Shown: positions 16,530 to 25,250, numbered from the stretch's first letter. The stretch: 35,238 nt of DNA from Actinomycetota bacterium (GCA_016871295.1 VFZD01000001.1:83553-118790), one strand, 5' to 3'. The notes: generated from the sequence alone by a model not told the origin. Numbers and translations are program-made.

Positions 16530-16535
16530 TAGCCT
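16530..16535 (+). promoter_or_regulatory. -10 box for prcB (TAGCCT, 6 bases to ATG)
   Basis: TAGCCT is followed by GAAAAC and the prcB ATG at 16542, inside the 15-base pup-prcB gap. No good -35 is visible, so it may only supplement readthrough from pup. Confidence 0.4.
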
Positions 16536-16541
16536 GAAAAC

Positions 16542-17327
16542 ATGTCGATGCCGATGTTTTCGGCGGGCTCCGACCCGGGTGCGAATTTTGGTGAACTACT
16601 CAAGCGAGTGGGTCTTTCGCCGTTCAGCGCCCAGGCGGACGAGGCCGATCTGACCATTCCCCACGCGACCACCTGTGTCGCGATGCGATGCGCCGGCGGA
16701 GTCGTGATGGCGGGGGACAGACGAGCCACTTCGGGAAACTTGATCAGCCATCGCAGCATGGAGAAGGTCGTGCAAGCCGACGAGTTGAGCGGTGTGGCGA
16801 TAGCAGGAGCGGCCGGTCCGGCGATGGAGATGATAAAACTCTTTCAGCTGCAACTCGAACACTACGAAAAAGTCGAGGGCCACACGCTTTCGCTCGAGGG
16901 AAAGGCAAACCAACTGTCGATGTTCGTCCGCAGCAATTTGCCGGCGGCGATGCAGGGCATGGTCGTGGTTCCGATATTCGCTGGCTATGACCCGGCGCAA
17001 AAAGGCGGCCGCCTCTGGGACTACGACGTGACCGGCGGACGATACGAAGAAAAGGATTTTGTCGCCACCGGTACGGGAATGCTGCACGCCGGCACCGTGA
17101 TGCGCGTGGCGTGGCGTCGAGATCTTTCGGTGGGCGAGGCGATCAAGATTTGCGCCAAGGCCCTCTGGGAAGCCTCCGACGCCGATTCTGCCACCGGCGG
17201 ACCCGATGTGTTGCGGGGAATCTATCCGGTAGTCGCATCGATCACCAAAGATGGATGGGTCTCGGTTAGCGATTCAGAACTGGCGACGATTTACACGGAA
17301 ATCGGCAAAGAGGTCGGTTCACGATGA
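16542..17327 (+). CDS. prcB: 20S proteasome beta subunit
   Basis: Catalytic subunit of the 20S core. A propeptide of about 42 residues ends at IPHA and is followed by TTCVAM, so the mature N-terminal nucleophile is T43. The expected catalytic-site features follow (GGVVMAGDRRAT, with the active-site region lysine/arginine of the family). 261 residues is normal. ATG at 16542 is used; ATG at 16548 and 16554 are close alternatives and change only the propeptide. The last bases overlap the prcA start (ATGA), giving coupled synthesis of the two ring types. Confidence 0.97.
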   Translation: MSMPMFSAGSDPGANFGELLKRVGLSPFSAQADEADLTIPHATTCVAMRCAGGVVMAGDRRATSGNLISHRSMEKVVQADELSGVAIAGAAGPAMEMIKLFQLQLEHYEKVEGHTLSLEGKANQLSMFVRSNLPAAMQGMVVVPIFAGYDPAQKGGRLWDYDVTGGRYEEKDFVATGTGMLHAGTVMRVAWRRDLSVGEAIKICAKALWEASDADSATGGPDVLRGIYPVVASITKDGWVSVSDSELATIYTEIGKEVGSR

Positions 17328-18001
17328 GCATGCCGTTTTACGTACCACCAGAACAGTTCATGAAAGATCGGGCGGACTACGCCCGAAAAGGAATCGCCCG
17401 CGGACGGGCGATCGTCGCCCTTCAGTTCGACGGTGGCATCGCGATGATTTCGGAAAACCCGTCGACGACGTTGCACAAGATCAGCGAGATTTATGATCGC
17501 ATCGCCTTTGCGGGCGTCGGAAAATACAACGAGTTCGATCAACTGCGGGTCGCCGGGGTGCGCGCGGCAGATCTGAAGGGCTATCAGTTCTCCAGACATG
17601 ACGTGGACGCAAGAAGTCTGACCAACCAATATGCACAAATTCTGAGTCAAATGTTCAGTGAAGGACCAAAGCCAATGGAGGTCGAGTTGTTGATCGCCGA
17701 AATTGGCCAGGATCCGTCCACCGATCGCATGTTCCACGTGCTCTATGACGGCACAGTCTTGGACGAGCACGATTTCGCGATTTTGGGCGGTGACAGCGAG
17801 GCGGTTTCAACCCGACTGAAGACCGATTTCAAACCGAAGTCGCCGCTCAAGGACGCGGTCAAGATCGCGGTCAAGGCATTGTCGGGCCCGGAAAGAAAAT
17901 TGAGCAACACCGAACTTGAAATCGCGCTGCTCGAGCGCAATGGAAAAAGGCGATGTTTCCGACGCGTCGAAGATGACGAGATTCAAAAACTTCTGAAATA
18001 G
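17324..18001 (+). CDS. prcA: 20S proteasome alpha subunit
   Basis: Forms the outer gated rings of the 20S core. The N-terminal MSMPFYVPPEQFMKDRADYA segment contains the gate peptide and helix H0, followed by the conserved KGIARGRAIVAL strand and FDGGIAMISENPS. It lacks a nucleophilic Thr at a processed N-terminus, as expected for alpha subunits. 225 residues is slightly short of the roughly 250 usual in mycobacteria because the C-terminal tail is shorter. The start overlaps the prcB stop by four bases. pafA follows after about 50 bases under its own -10 box. Confidence 0.96.
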   Translation: MSMPFYVPPEQFMKDRADYARKGIARGRAIVALQFDGGIAMISENPSTTLHKISEIYDRIAFAGVGKYNEFDQLRVAGVRAADLKGYQFSRHDVDARSLTNQYAQILSQMFSEGPKPMEVELLIAEIGQDPSTDRMFHVLYDGTVLDEHDFAILGGDSEAVSTRLKTDFKPKSPLKDAVKIAVKALSGPERKLSNTELEIALLERNGKRRCFRRVEDDEIQKLLK

Positions 18002-18039
18002 AGCCCCATTTCAGGCTCGCGACAGACCAGTGTTATGGC

Positions 18040-18045
18040 TAGGTT
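18040..18045 (+). promoter_or_regulatory. -10 box for pafA (TAGGTT, 6 bases to ATG)
   Basis: TAGGTT, then TTGAGC, then ATG at 18052. GCGACA (18019-18024) could be a weak -35 at 15 bases. The same TTGAGC-ATG string follows the tatB -10 box. Confidence 0.55.
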
Positions 18046-18051
18046 TTGAGC

Positions 18052-19410
18052 ATGGATCGACGAATTTACGGTCTCGAGAACGAGTATGGCGTGACCTGTA
18101 CCCTGCGCGGGCAGCGCCGTCTCAGCCCCGACGAAGTCGCCCGCTATCTGTTTCGCAAGGTCGTGAGTTGGGGACGAAGTTCGAACGTGTTTCTCGAGAA
18201 CGGCTCGCGGCTCTATCTCGATGTCGGATCTCACCCCGAATACGCGACCCCCGAGTGCGACTCGATTCTCGATGTCGTCGCCTACGACAAGGCGGGCGAG
18301 CGAATACTCGAAGAGCTCTTGGTCGGTGCCGAACAGCGATTGCGCGACGAAGGGATCAGGGGAACCATCTATCTTTTCAAAAACAACACGGATTCGGCCG
18401 GCAACAGTTACGGGTGCCATGAGAATTACCTGACATCGCGCGGGGATGAGATCGAAAGATACCCCGAGATCTTGATTCCGTTTTTGGTGACGCGACAAAT
18501 TTTCGCGGGAGCGGGAAAGGTTCTGCAGACGGCGCGCGGGCCGATCTACTCGATCGCGCAACGTGCCGAGCATATTTGGGAGGGTCTGAGTTCGGCGACC
18601 ACACGCAGCAGACCGATCATCAACACCCGCGACGAGCCGCACGCCGATGCCGAAAAATTTCGGCGGCTGCACGTGATCGTCGGCGATTCGAACATGAGCG
18701 AATATACGAATTTCGTCAAGGTTGGCGCGACCTCGTGCGTGTTGAAGATGATGGAGGATCCCGGATTTGTCATGCGCGATCTGACCCTCGAGAATCAAAC
18801 GCGCGCGATCCGCGAGATCAGCCACGACATCTCTTGTCGGCGAAAGATTCGTCTCGCCTCGGGCAGGGAGCTCTCGGCGCTAGATATCCAACGCGAGCTG
18901 TTGGATCATGCGCTGCGGTTCGCCGGTTCAGACCGATTCAATGCCGAAGAACTGAAGGCTTTGGAGATGTGGGAGCACTGCATCGCGACGATCGAAAACG
19001 ACCCGCTGAAGTTGAACCGCGAAGTGGATTGGGTGATCAAATATCACCTGATCGACGCCTACCGAGAAAAGCACCGACTTGCACTGGATGACTCGCGGGT
19101 GCAGCTCGTCGACCTGCAATTCCACGACATCTGCCAAAATCGCGGTCTCTTCTATAAATTGCAAAACAACGACCTTGTCGAGCGAGTTTGTCACGACGAG
19201 CAGATCGAAAGGGCACGCGACATCGCGCCACAAACGACGCGGGCGAGGCTTCGTGGCGAATTCATCAAGAGGGCAAAAGAAAAGAAGCGCGACTACACGG
19301 TTGACTGGGTTCACCTGAAACTGAACGACCAGGCGCAACGCACCGTGTTGTGCAAAGATCCGTTCAAATCGAAAGATGAGCGTGTCGAGAAATTGATCGC
19401 GTCGCTTTGA
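18052..19410 (+). CDS. pafA: Pup-protein ligase (proteasome accessory factor A)
   Basis: PafA phosphorylates the C-terminal Glu of Pup with ATP and joins it to substrate lysines through an isopeptide bond. It is a paralogue of Dop: the N-terminal [13 protein letters not shown] strand, catalytic Asp in [14 protein letters not shown] (D57), and [11 protein letters not shown] nucleotide/metal region align with the dop gene, but the Dop-specific insertion is absent. 452 residues is normal. ATG at 18052 is preferred to the in-frame TTG at 18046 because the -10 box sits 6 bases before it. The pafB/pafC regulators that follow pafA in mycobacteria are not in this window. Confidence 0.97.
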   Translation: MDRRIYGLENEYGVTCTLRGQRRLSPDEVARYLFRKVVSWGRSSNVFLENGSRLYLDVGSHPEYATPECDSILDVVAYDKAGERILEELLVGAEQRLRDEGIRGTIYLFKNNTDSAGNSYGCHENYLTSRGDEIERYPEILIPFLVTRQIFAGAGKVLQTARGPIYSIAQRAEHIWEGLSSATTRSRPIINTRDEPHADAEKFRRLHVIVGDSNMSEYTNFVKVGATSCVLKMMEDPGFVMRDLTLENQTRAIREISHDISCRRKIRLASGRELSALDIQRELLDHALRFAGSDRFNAEELKALEMWEHCIATIENDPLKLNREVDWVIKYHLIDAYREKHRLALDDSRVQLVDLQFHDICQNRGLFYKLQNNDLVERVCHDEQIERARDIAPQTTRARLRGEFIKRAKEKKRDYTVDWVHLKLNDQAQRTVLCKDPFKSKDERVEKLIASL

Positions 19411-19426
19411 TTTTCCGTTCGAGGAC

Positions 19427-19432
19427 TACGAT
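19427..19432 (+). promoter_or_regulatory. -10 box for lepB (TACGAT, 6 bases to GTG)
   Basis: TACGAT, then TATCGG, then GTG at 19439, within the 28-base gap after pafA. No clear -35 at ideal spacing. Confidence 0.45.
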
Positions 19433-19438
19433 TATCGG

Positions 19439-20035
19439 GTGCCAGAAGGTCGCTTAGACAACGCCGATCGACGTCGCGCGCTGGGGTTGAAGCAATTGAT
19501 CGAATGGATAGTAGTAATCGCCGTCGCGTCGGTAGTGGCGATCTTGTTGCGCGTCTATCTTGTGCAGCAGTTCTATATCGCGGGGCCGAGCATGGAGACG
19601 ACGATGTTTGGCGACAATCGGGTGTTGGTGAACAAACTTGCCTACCGTTTCGGAGAAATCGATCGCGGCGACATCGTCGTATTCGACCGCGCGACGACGA
19701 ATGGTTCGGTCGTCGAGCACGATGATCTCATCAAGCGGGCAATCGGGCTTGGCGGCGAGCGTTTGGCGATCAAAGGTTGCGTCGTCTACATCAACGGCGC
19801 ACCGATCGACGAGCCCTATCTGCCGAGTCGAGACACCGGCCAGGGCGATCTTTCGGCCCGCTGCGGCGTGGTCGACATGGACGAGGTGACCCTCGAAGCA
19901 GACCAAGTGTTTTTGATGGGCGACAACCGTCCGCAAAGTTTTGACAGCCGAATGTTCGGCGCGATCAGCGAAGACTTGATCGTCGGTCAGGCCTTCGTGT
20001 TGATCTGGCCACCGAGCGCTTGGCGGGGCTTGTGA
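19439..20035 (+). CDS. lepB: Signal peptidase I
   Basis: Membrane serine protease that removes signal peptides from exported proteins. One N-terminal transmembrane helix (about 22-42) precedes the catalytic box AGPSMETT with nucleophile S51; the general-base lysine is K99 in DDLIKRAIGLGGE; the conserved MGDNRPQSFDSR box follows. 198 residues is typical for a one-helix actinobacterial enzyme. GTG at 19439 fits the -10 box upstream. Its 3' end overlaps the 3' end of the opposite-strand phosphodiesterase gene by 49 bases. It lies between pafA and tatB. Confidence 0.94.
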   Translation: MPEGRLDNADRRRALGLKQLIEWIVVIAVASVVAILLRVYLVQQFYIAGPSMETTMFGDNRVLVNKLAYRFGEIDRGDIVVFDRATTNGSVVEHDDLIKRAIGLGGERLAIKGCVVYINGAPIDEPYLPSRDTGQGDLSARCGVVDMDEVTLEADQVFLMGDNRPQSFDSRMFGAISEDLIVGQAFVLIWPPSAWRGL

Positions 20036-20769
20036 TTTTGCGGATCGCCATAGACGACGGCATAGGCGTCGACCATTCGGTCTGACCAGTCGCTGTAGAC
20101 GGCGTCGACTCCCATCAGCAGCGCCGATTCGAGTTGGTCGGGATGCTGAAGATCCCAACTGAACGCAGCCCGACCGAAACGATGGGCCAGCGCGACGAGT
20201 CCCCCGTTCCAGTCGGTGCGGTGCATATTCAAGACATCGACGCCGTGCTCGGCGAGGTTCGCGCACCTTCGCTCGGGCCCCTCGGAGATTTTGCCAAGAC
20301 GAATCGAGTTGACGTATTTGAATTCGGGAAACCTCACTTTCCATTCGCCGAGCAACTCAAGACTCGGATGACAGATGTAAGTTCGTGATCGAATCCCACC
20401 GTCTTGGATCGTCCTTGCGATCAGTGGCAAGGCCCGAGGATCACAAACATCGATCGACAGACGAACATCGTCGTCGAGCAAATCCGTCAGGTCGCCGAGC
20501 GTTGGCAAGGGCGAGGGCAACTCGTCGAATGCAAGGTTGGCGATCATCTTTTTGCGCAACTTGCGCAGTCGACCGGTTTCGACGATTCCGTCGTGATCCA
20601 AAACCACGCATCCGTCACGCGTCAACCAACAGTCGGTCTCCAGCCCGGTTGCCCCGAGCTTGAGCGCGAGGCGAAACGCCTCGAGAGTGTTCTCGGGAGC
20701 GTGTGCACTCGCGCCGCGATGTGCGAACAAAGTCGGCGTTGGGAACAATGAAGGCAGGCGCTGTTGCAC
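19987..20769 (-). CDS. Glycerophosphodiester phosphodiesterase family protein
   Basis: GDPD enzymes hydrolyse glycerophosphodiesters to glycerol 3-phosphate and an alcohol. The TIM-barrel active-site motifs are present: H17-R18 in FAHRGAS, E26 in APENT, E44 and D46 in LETDCWLTRDG, and H59 in LDHDG. 260 residues, no signal peptide, so probably cytosolic. GTG at 20767-20769 has TATCAT exactly 6 bases upstream on its strand. It is convergent with lepB, overlapping its last 49 bases, and divergent from tatB; it interrupts the plus-strand pafA-tat neighbourhood. Confidence 0.9.
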   Translation of the reverse strand: MQQRLPSLFPTPTLFAHRGASAHAPENTLEAFRLALKLGATGLETDCWLTRDGCVVLDHDGIVETGRLRKLRKKMIANLAFDELPSPLPTLGDLTDLLDDDVRLSIDVCDPRALPLIARTIQDGGIRSRTYICHPSLELLGEWKVRFPEFKYVNSIRLGKISEGPERRCANLAEHGVDVLNMHRTDWNGGLVALAHRFGRAAFSWDLQHPDQLESALLMGVDAVYSDWSDRMVDAYAVVYGDPQNHKPRQALGGQINTKA

Positions 20770-20775
20770 ACTCAG

Positions 20776-20781
20776 ATGATA
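20776..20781 (-). promoter_or_regulatory. -10 box for phosphodiesterase gene (TATCAT, 6 bases to GTG)
   Basis: Minus-strand TATCAT, then CTGAGT, then GTG. It is only 15 bases from the divergent tatB box, so the two promoters are likely to interfere. Confidence 0.55.
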
Positions 20782-20796
20782 GGAGAGGTGCGCTCC

Positions 20797-20802
20797 TAGA
20801 CT
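20797..20802 (+). promoter_or_regulatory. -10 box for tatB (TAGACT, 6 bases to ATG)
   Basis: TAGACT, then TTGAGC, then ATG at 20809. No good -35 at 16-18 bases. Confidence 0.55.
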
Positions 20803-20808
20803 TTGAGC

Positions 20809-21282
20809 ATGTTCAACCTGTCCGGCAGCGAGATCATGTTCCTGCTGATCATCGGTCTGGTGGTTTTGGGACCGGAAAAACTGCCCGACGCGATTCGGCG
20901 CGCCGGGCGTCTATATGCCGAGCTCAAGCGAATGTCGTCTGGCGTGAAGACCGACCTGCGCAAGGTCATGAATGAGCCGCTCAAAGAACTGAAAAGCACG
21001 ACCGATTCGATGAAGTCGCTGTTCACCGAGACGGCGGGTCAATTCGAATCGGCAGCAAAAGAAACGATCGACCCAACTTTCGTGCCGTACGAGCCCCCGC
21101 CGGCCGAAATCAAACCAGTGGAGTTGCCGATCGTCCTATACGACGCCGACGATCCGGAAAACCAAGCGGAGCGAACTCAAGACCCCGGGAATTCAGCAGG
21201 GGAAAATTCGGCTGAGGCTCGATATCCGGAAAAATCCGGTGATGATTCGCCCGTGGCCGACGCCTTGGACGACGTGTCGTGA
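20809..21282 (+). CDS. tatB: Sec-independent translocase protein TatB (TatA/B family)
   Basis: Component of the twin-arginine translocase, which exports folded proteins. One N-terminal transmembrane helix (about 8-22), the hinge VLGPEKLPDAIRRAGR, an amphipathic helix, and a long acidic, proline-containing tail to 157 residues. The length and the GPEKLP hinge favour TatB over the shorter TatA, but the two families are hard to separate, and no second TatA/B gene is in the window. ATG at 20809 is preferred over TTG at 20803 because of the -10 box. The stop overlaps the tatC start as GTGA. Confidence 0.9.
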   Translation: MFNLSGSEIMFLLIIGLVVLGPEKLPDAIRRAGRLYAELKRMSSGVKTDLRKVMNEPLKELKSTTDSMKSLFTETAGQFESAAKETIDPTFVPYEPPPAEIKPVELPIVLYDADDPENQAERTQDPGNSAGENSAEARYPEKSGDDSPVADALDDVS

Positions 21283-22055
21283 TCGGACGCAAATCGAAAT
21301 CGGGCGACCAGGGCAACATGTCGCTGGTCGAACATCTGGCCGAACTACGAATGCGACTGATCCGCTCGATTCTTGCAATCGCGCTGGGGGCAGCCGGAGT
21401 GTTGGCGTTTTACGACCCGGTGCTTCGCTTTTTGACCAAGCCGTATCGGGATTTGTGCACTGAGCGCGCCGACTTCAACTGCGACGGCTCACTTTTCGCC
21501 CTCGGGCCGTTGGATGGTTTGTCAGCGAGAATGCGGATCGCCGGCTACGGAGGACTGATTCTCGCGTTGCCGGTGTTGCTGTGGCAGATCTGGCGTTTCA
21601 TCGTGCCCGCGCTCAGCAGCAAAGAAAAGCGGTACACGATTCCGTTCATCGGGTCGTCGATCGTCTTGTTCTTGTCGGGCTGCGGGCTCGCTTATTGGAC
21701 GCTTTCGAGGGCGCTGCAATTCTTGATTTCTTGGTCGGGCACCGATGTCAACCAAGCCTTTCAGATCACAAAATACGTCAGCCTCGTCACCTTGATGGTG
21801 TTGGCTTTCGGGGTCGGATTTTTGACGCCGTTGCTGATCGTTTTTCTTCAACTTGTCGGCGTTCTCACACCCAGAACATTGATTCGCCAGTGGCGAATCG
21901 CGATCGTGGTGATCTTTTTCACCGCCGCCGTGATAACCCCGAGTGGCGACCCGATCACTTTGATGGCGCTCGGCTTGCCCCTGACGCTCTTGTACTTCGT
22001 GGCGATTTTGGTCGGCTTCTTGGCCACCAGAAAGCGCGCGCGCGAAGCGTACTAA
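21279..22055 (+). CDS. tatC: Sec-independent translocase protein TatC
   Basis: Polytopic core receptor of the Tat translocase. The N-terminal MSLVEHLAELRMRLI segment is the conserved TatC signature, followed by six hydrophobic segments and the conserved FxxPALSxxE-like element (IVPALSSKEKR). 258 residues is normal. GTG at 21279 overlaps the tatB stop, coupling the two; ATG at 21318 would also preserve the signature. A helicase gene starts 9 bases downstream, the same order as tatA-tatC-helY in mycobacteria. Confidence 0.95.
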   Translation: MIGRKSKSGDQGNMSLVEHLAELRMRLIRSILAIALGAAGVLAFYDPVLRFLTKPYRDLCTERADFNCDGSLFALGPLDGLSARMRIAGYGGLILALPVLLWQIWRFIVPALSSKEKRYTIPFIGSSIVLFLSGCGLAYWTLSRALQFLISWSGTDVNQAFQITKYVSLVTLMVLAFGVGFLTPLLIVFLQLVGVLTPRTLIRQWRIAIVVIFFTAAVITPSGDPITLMALGLPLTLLYFVAILVGFLATRKRAREAY

Positions 22056-22064
22056 CAGTTTTCC

Positions 22065-24611
22065 ATGACCCGACCGTCGCGCGAATCACTGATTGCGCGA
22101 TACGACTTTGCCCTTGACAACTTCCAAATGGAGGCCCTCGACGCCTTGGATCGGGGTGAGTCCGTGCTCGTCGCCGCGCCGACGGGTTCGGGCAAAACTT
22201 TGGTCGCCGAATACGCGATCGAGGCGGCCCGCCGGCAAGGGTTGCGCGCGTTCTACACGGCACCGATCAAGGCCTTGTCGAACCAGAAGTACAACGACCT
22301 CGCAGCGTATTTCGGGCGCGACGACGTGGGTCTTCTCACCGGCGACAACAGCCTCAACACCGACGCGCCGATCATCGTGATGACAACCGAGGTGTTGCGC
22401 AACATGATCTATGCGCGATCGGAAGCCCTCGAAAGGTTGGCCGTGGTTGTTCTCGACGAGGTGCACTATCTGCAGGACGCCTATCGCGGACCCGTGTGGG
22501 AGGAGGTGATCATCCACCTCGAGCCGTCGGTGCAGTTGGTCTGCCTGTCGGCGACCGTCTCAAACGCCAAAGAGGTTGCCGAATGGCTCGGCACCGTGCG
22601 TGGCAAAACATTGGCGATCGTCGAAGAGAGGCGCCCCGTGGAACTGGTCAATCATTACGTGATCGGCGACAAGACTCGGCATGAATTGCGGATGTTCGAA
22701 ACCCTGGTGGATGGATCGCCAAACCAAGAGGTTTCACGATTCGAAAATCAGACCGACCGACGCTCCCGAGTTTTCGCGCCCAACCGGCTCGAAATCGCCG
22801 ACCTTCTACAAGACGAAGATCTGCTGCCGGCGATTGTCTTCATTTTCAGCCGCAACCAGTGCGATGAAGCCGCCGACTCGTGCGTTCGCCACGGCATACG
22901 CCTGACGAACAAGGCGGAGAGACGAGAGATAGCGGAGATCATCGATTCACGGGTGGCGATCTTCAGCGATGGCGACTTGGCGGCGCTCGGGTTTTCGCGC
23001 TTCGCGAATCAGCTCGAATCAGGCATCGCCAGCCATCACGCGGGCATGGTGCCGGCGTTCAAGGAGATCGTCGAAGAATGCTTCATTCGGGGCCTGGTTC
23101 GCTTGGTGTTCGCCACAGAGACTCTGTCGGTCGGGCTGAACATGCCGGCTCGGGCCGTGGTCATCGAAAAGATCACCAAGTTCACGGGGGAGAACCACCA
23201 GCCGCTGAAGGCATCCGAATACACGCAACTCACGGGTCGAGCCGGAAGGCGTGGAATCGACACGGTGGGCCATGCGTTGGTGCTTTGGAATCAATTCACG
23301 TTCTTCGACTCGGTTGCCGCGCTGGCGATGAGTCGATCATTCAGGCTGGTCTCCGCGTTCAGACCGACCTACAACATGGCCGCGAACCTGATCAACACCC
23401 ACTCGCGTCAAGAGGCGCATCACCTGTTGAATCTGTCGTTCGCCCAATTTCAAAGCGGAAGAGATGTTGTCGAGCTTCAGGCCCGCATCGCGCGCCGAAG
23501 CAAGGAGCGCGACCGTCTTCGAGCGCAGGCTGAGAGCCCGTTCGGCGATATCGACGAATATCGCGCGATGCTCGACAGCAAACCGGACGCGGCACAAATC
23601 GCGGCGGAAATCGAACGTTTGAAACCTGGAGACATGGTGATGATCTCGCGTGCGGGTCGAGAAACCAAGGCCGTGGTCGTGGCAACGGCCCAGAGAACGA
23701 CCGGCACCAAGATCACGCTGGTCACCGCGAACAAGGCCGTGCTGCAACTTCAAGCGGGGGATTTTGACCGACCGCCGACGAAGGTCGCCCAAATCAGGTT
23801 GCCCGAGAGTTACGCCCGCACCAGCCCGAAGTACATCAAAGATGTGGCGCTCCGTGTGCGGCGCACGAGAGTCAAGACCAGTTCGATTGCGGGTCGAGAG
23901 ATCTCGACGGGGGCGCACCCGGTGGTCGGCGACCCCGAACTTCGTCGACGACTGATCGCGGCAAGATCGGCGGACCGAATCGATTCAGAACTGAAGTCGA
24001 TCGAGGAGAGAATTCAAAAGTCGGCGCAGTCGGTAAGTGCTCGGTTCGATGAGCTGGTCGATCTGATGGATCGGCGGGGGTATGTAGATGATTGGAAACT
24101 CACCCGTCAAGGCAAATCGTTGGCGAGGATCTTTCACGAGCTGGATCTGTTGATCGCCGAGGCCCTCGAAAACGGGATCTTTGACGATCTCGCTCCCGCC
24201 GACCTGGCCGCCCTGATGAGCGTTTTTGTATACGAATTCAGGCGCGCCGACGAAGCACCGAAGGCGCGTATTCCCAAATCTCTGGCCGGTCGCTGGAAGG
24301 ACTTGCAGCGACTCAGCGCGGCGATCGCGCGTGACGAAGAGTCAAGCGGCGTGGCAAGCCACAGAGACCTTGATCCTGGTCTCGTCGAGACGACCCTTGA
24401 GTGGGCAACCGGAGCGGATTTGATCGACCTTTTGGACGAGGATCTCACTGCGGGTGATTTCGTCAGGACGATGAAGCAGCTGATCGATTTGTTGCGTCAG
24501 GTTTCGGAAATTTCACCCGACACGACCATCGCGACGAACGCCGAGAAAGCGGTGAGGCTGATCATGCGCGGTGTCGTCGCCGCATCGCAAGGCCCGGCCC
24601 TGGCGCAATGA
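22065..24611 (+). CDS. helY: DEAD/DEAH-box helicase, Ski2/Mtr4-like (HelY type)
   Basis: Superfamily 2 ATP-dependent helicase, probably acting on RNA. Motifs: Walker A APTGSGKT (38-45), Walker B/DEVH at 131-134, motif III LSAT, and motif VI QLTGRAGRRGID. The C-terminal third contains the DSHCT-type helical domain of Mtr4/Ski2 relatives (FHELDLLIAEALENGIFDDL). 848 residues is a little shorter than mycobacterial HelY. ATG at 22065 follows tatC by 9 bases. Its stop overlaps the start of the next gene as ATGA. The actual substrate is not known from sequence. Confidence 0.93.
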   Translation: MTRPSRESLIARYDFALDNFQMEALDALDRGESVLVAAPTGSGKTLVAEYAIEAARRQGLRAFYTAPIKALSNQKYNDLAAYFGRDDVGLLTGDNSLNTDAPIIVMTTEVLRNMIYARSEALERLAVVVLDEVHYLQDAYRGPVWEEVIIHLEPSVQLVCLSATVSNAKEVAEWLGTVRGKTLAIVEERRPVELVNHYVIGDKTRHELRMFETLVDGSPNQEVSRFENQTDRRSRVFAPNRLEIADLLQDEDLLPAIVFIFSRNQCDEAADSCVRHGIRLTNKAERREIAEIIDSRVAIFSDGDLAALGFSRFANQLESGIASHHAGMVPAFKEIVEECFIRGLVRLVFATETLSVGLNMPARAVVIEKITKFTGENHQPLKASEYTQLTGRAGRRGIDTVGHALVLWNQFTFFDSVAALAMSRSFRLVSAFRPTYNMAANLINTHSRQEAHHLLNLSFAQFQSGRDVVELQARIARRSKERDRLRAQAESPFGDIDEYRAMLDSKPDAAQIAAEIERLKPGDMVMISRAGRETKAVVVATAQRTTGTKITLVTANKAVLQLQAGDFDRPPTKVAQIRLPESYARTSPKYIKDVALRVRRTRVKTSSIAGREISTGAHPVVGDPELRRRLIAARSADRIDSELKSIEERIQKSAQSVSARFDELVDLMDRRGYVDDWKLTRQGKSLARIFHELDLLIAEALENGIFDDLAPADLAALMSVFVYEFRRADEAPKARIPKSLAGRWKDLQRLSAAIARDEESSGVASHRDLDPGLVETTLEWATGADLIDLLDEDLTAGDFVRTMKQLIDLLRQVSEISPDTTIATNAEKAVRLIMRGVVAASQGPALAQ

Positions 24612-25234
24612 TGACAATCAAGAAGGGCGACAACTGGGGCGAATTGGTCGGCCGCCCCCGCGAACTCAAGATCTTTGAGACCGACGCGCTTCTAGGGGAC
24701 TTCCTGGGTCGAGATCCAAGTCTCGACCGAGCCCGCTCAAATTTCGCGATTTTGAAGTCAAATGCGGCACGCGGTCTTGGCTTGTCTGGCGCACGACCAG
24801 AGGCGAGACAAATGTTGCGAACCAGTTTTGATTTGATCGAGATTCAAGGACACGAAAAGGAGGGTCGTTTCACCCGTTTATGCGTTGGCTACGCAATTCT
24901 CGGAAACGGGTTTTTTCGGGGTCGAACCGTCGGCATCTTCAATGTCTCATTCTGTGGGGGTCGGGATTGGGCGCCACGGGCTCACCCGAACGACGGAAAA
25001 CTCGATGTGCTCCGGATCTCACCGGAGATGAAAGTCCCCCAAAGGATCCTCGCTTATCGAAGGATGAAAACGGGTTCGCACCTGCCGCATCCGCAAATTT
25101 CGTATCACCAGTCGGGTGAGTATCTTTTCGACGAAGCTCGTGCGACGCGGTTGACGGTCGACTCGGTGAAGATGGGTTTGGTCGAAGAGTGCAGTTTTCG
25201 GGTCATTGCCGACGCATTGACGCTGTATTGGTAA
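24608..25234 (+). CDS. Protein resembling the C-terminal domain of DAG/lipid kinases (no catalytic domain)
   Basis: A 208-residue protein whose second half carries the hallmarks of the diacylglycerol-kinase/YegS C-terminal beta domain: WAPRAHPNDGKLDVL, then a GSHLPHPQI segment and a closing VDSVKMGL strand. The N-terminal nucleotide-binding domain with the GGDGT motif is absent, and the first 80 residues do not look like a remnant of it, so kinase activity is unlikely. Start ATG at 24608 overlaps the helicase stop (ATGATGA; a second ATG follows directly). It is translationally coupled to the helicase, yet no functional link is known to me. Function unknown; recognition of the domain is from memory. 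Confidence 0.72.
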   Translation: MMTIKKGDNWGELVGRPRELKIFETDALLGDFLGRDPSLDRARSNFAILKSNAARGLGLSGARPEARQMLRTSFDLIEIQGHEKEGRFTRLCVGYAILGNGFFRGRTVGIFNVSFCGGRDWAPRAHPNDGKLDVLRISPEMKVPQRILAYRRMKTGSHLPHPQISYHQSGEYLFDEARATRLTVDSVKMGLVEECSFRVIADALTLYW

Positions 25235-25244
25235 AAGTTAGAAT
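25217..25244 (+). promoter_or_regulatory. Leaderless promoter of M20 gene (TTGACG - 16 - TAGAAT)
   Basis: TTGACG (25217-25222), 16 bases, TAGAAT (25239-25244), then exactly 6 bases to ATG at 25251. Near-consensus; the best promoter in the window. It overlaps the last codons of the preceding gene. Confidence 0.8.
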
Positions 25245-25250
25245 GAGGCA

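Noticed and set aside
22056-22064. Possible -10 box before helY
   Set aside because: TAACAG and TACTAA near the helY start do not match TAnnnT at 5-8 bases, and the 9-base gap to tatC suggests readthrough.
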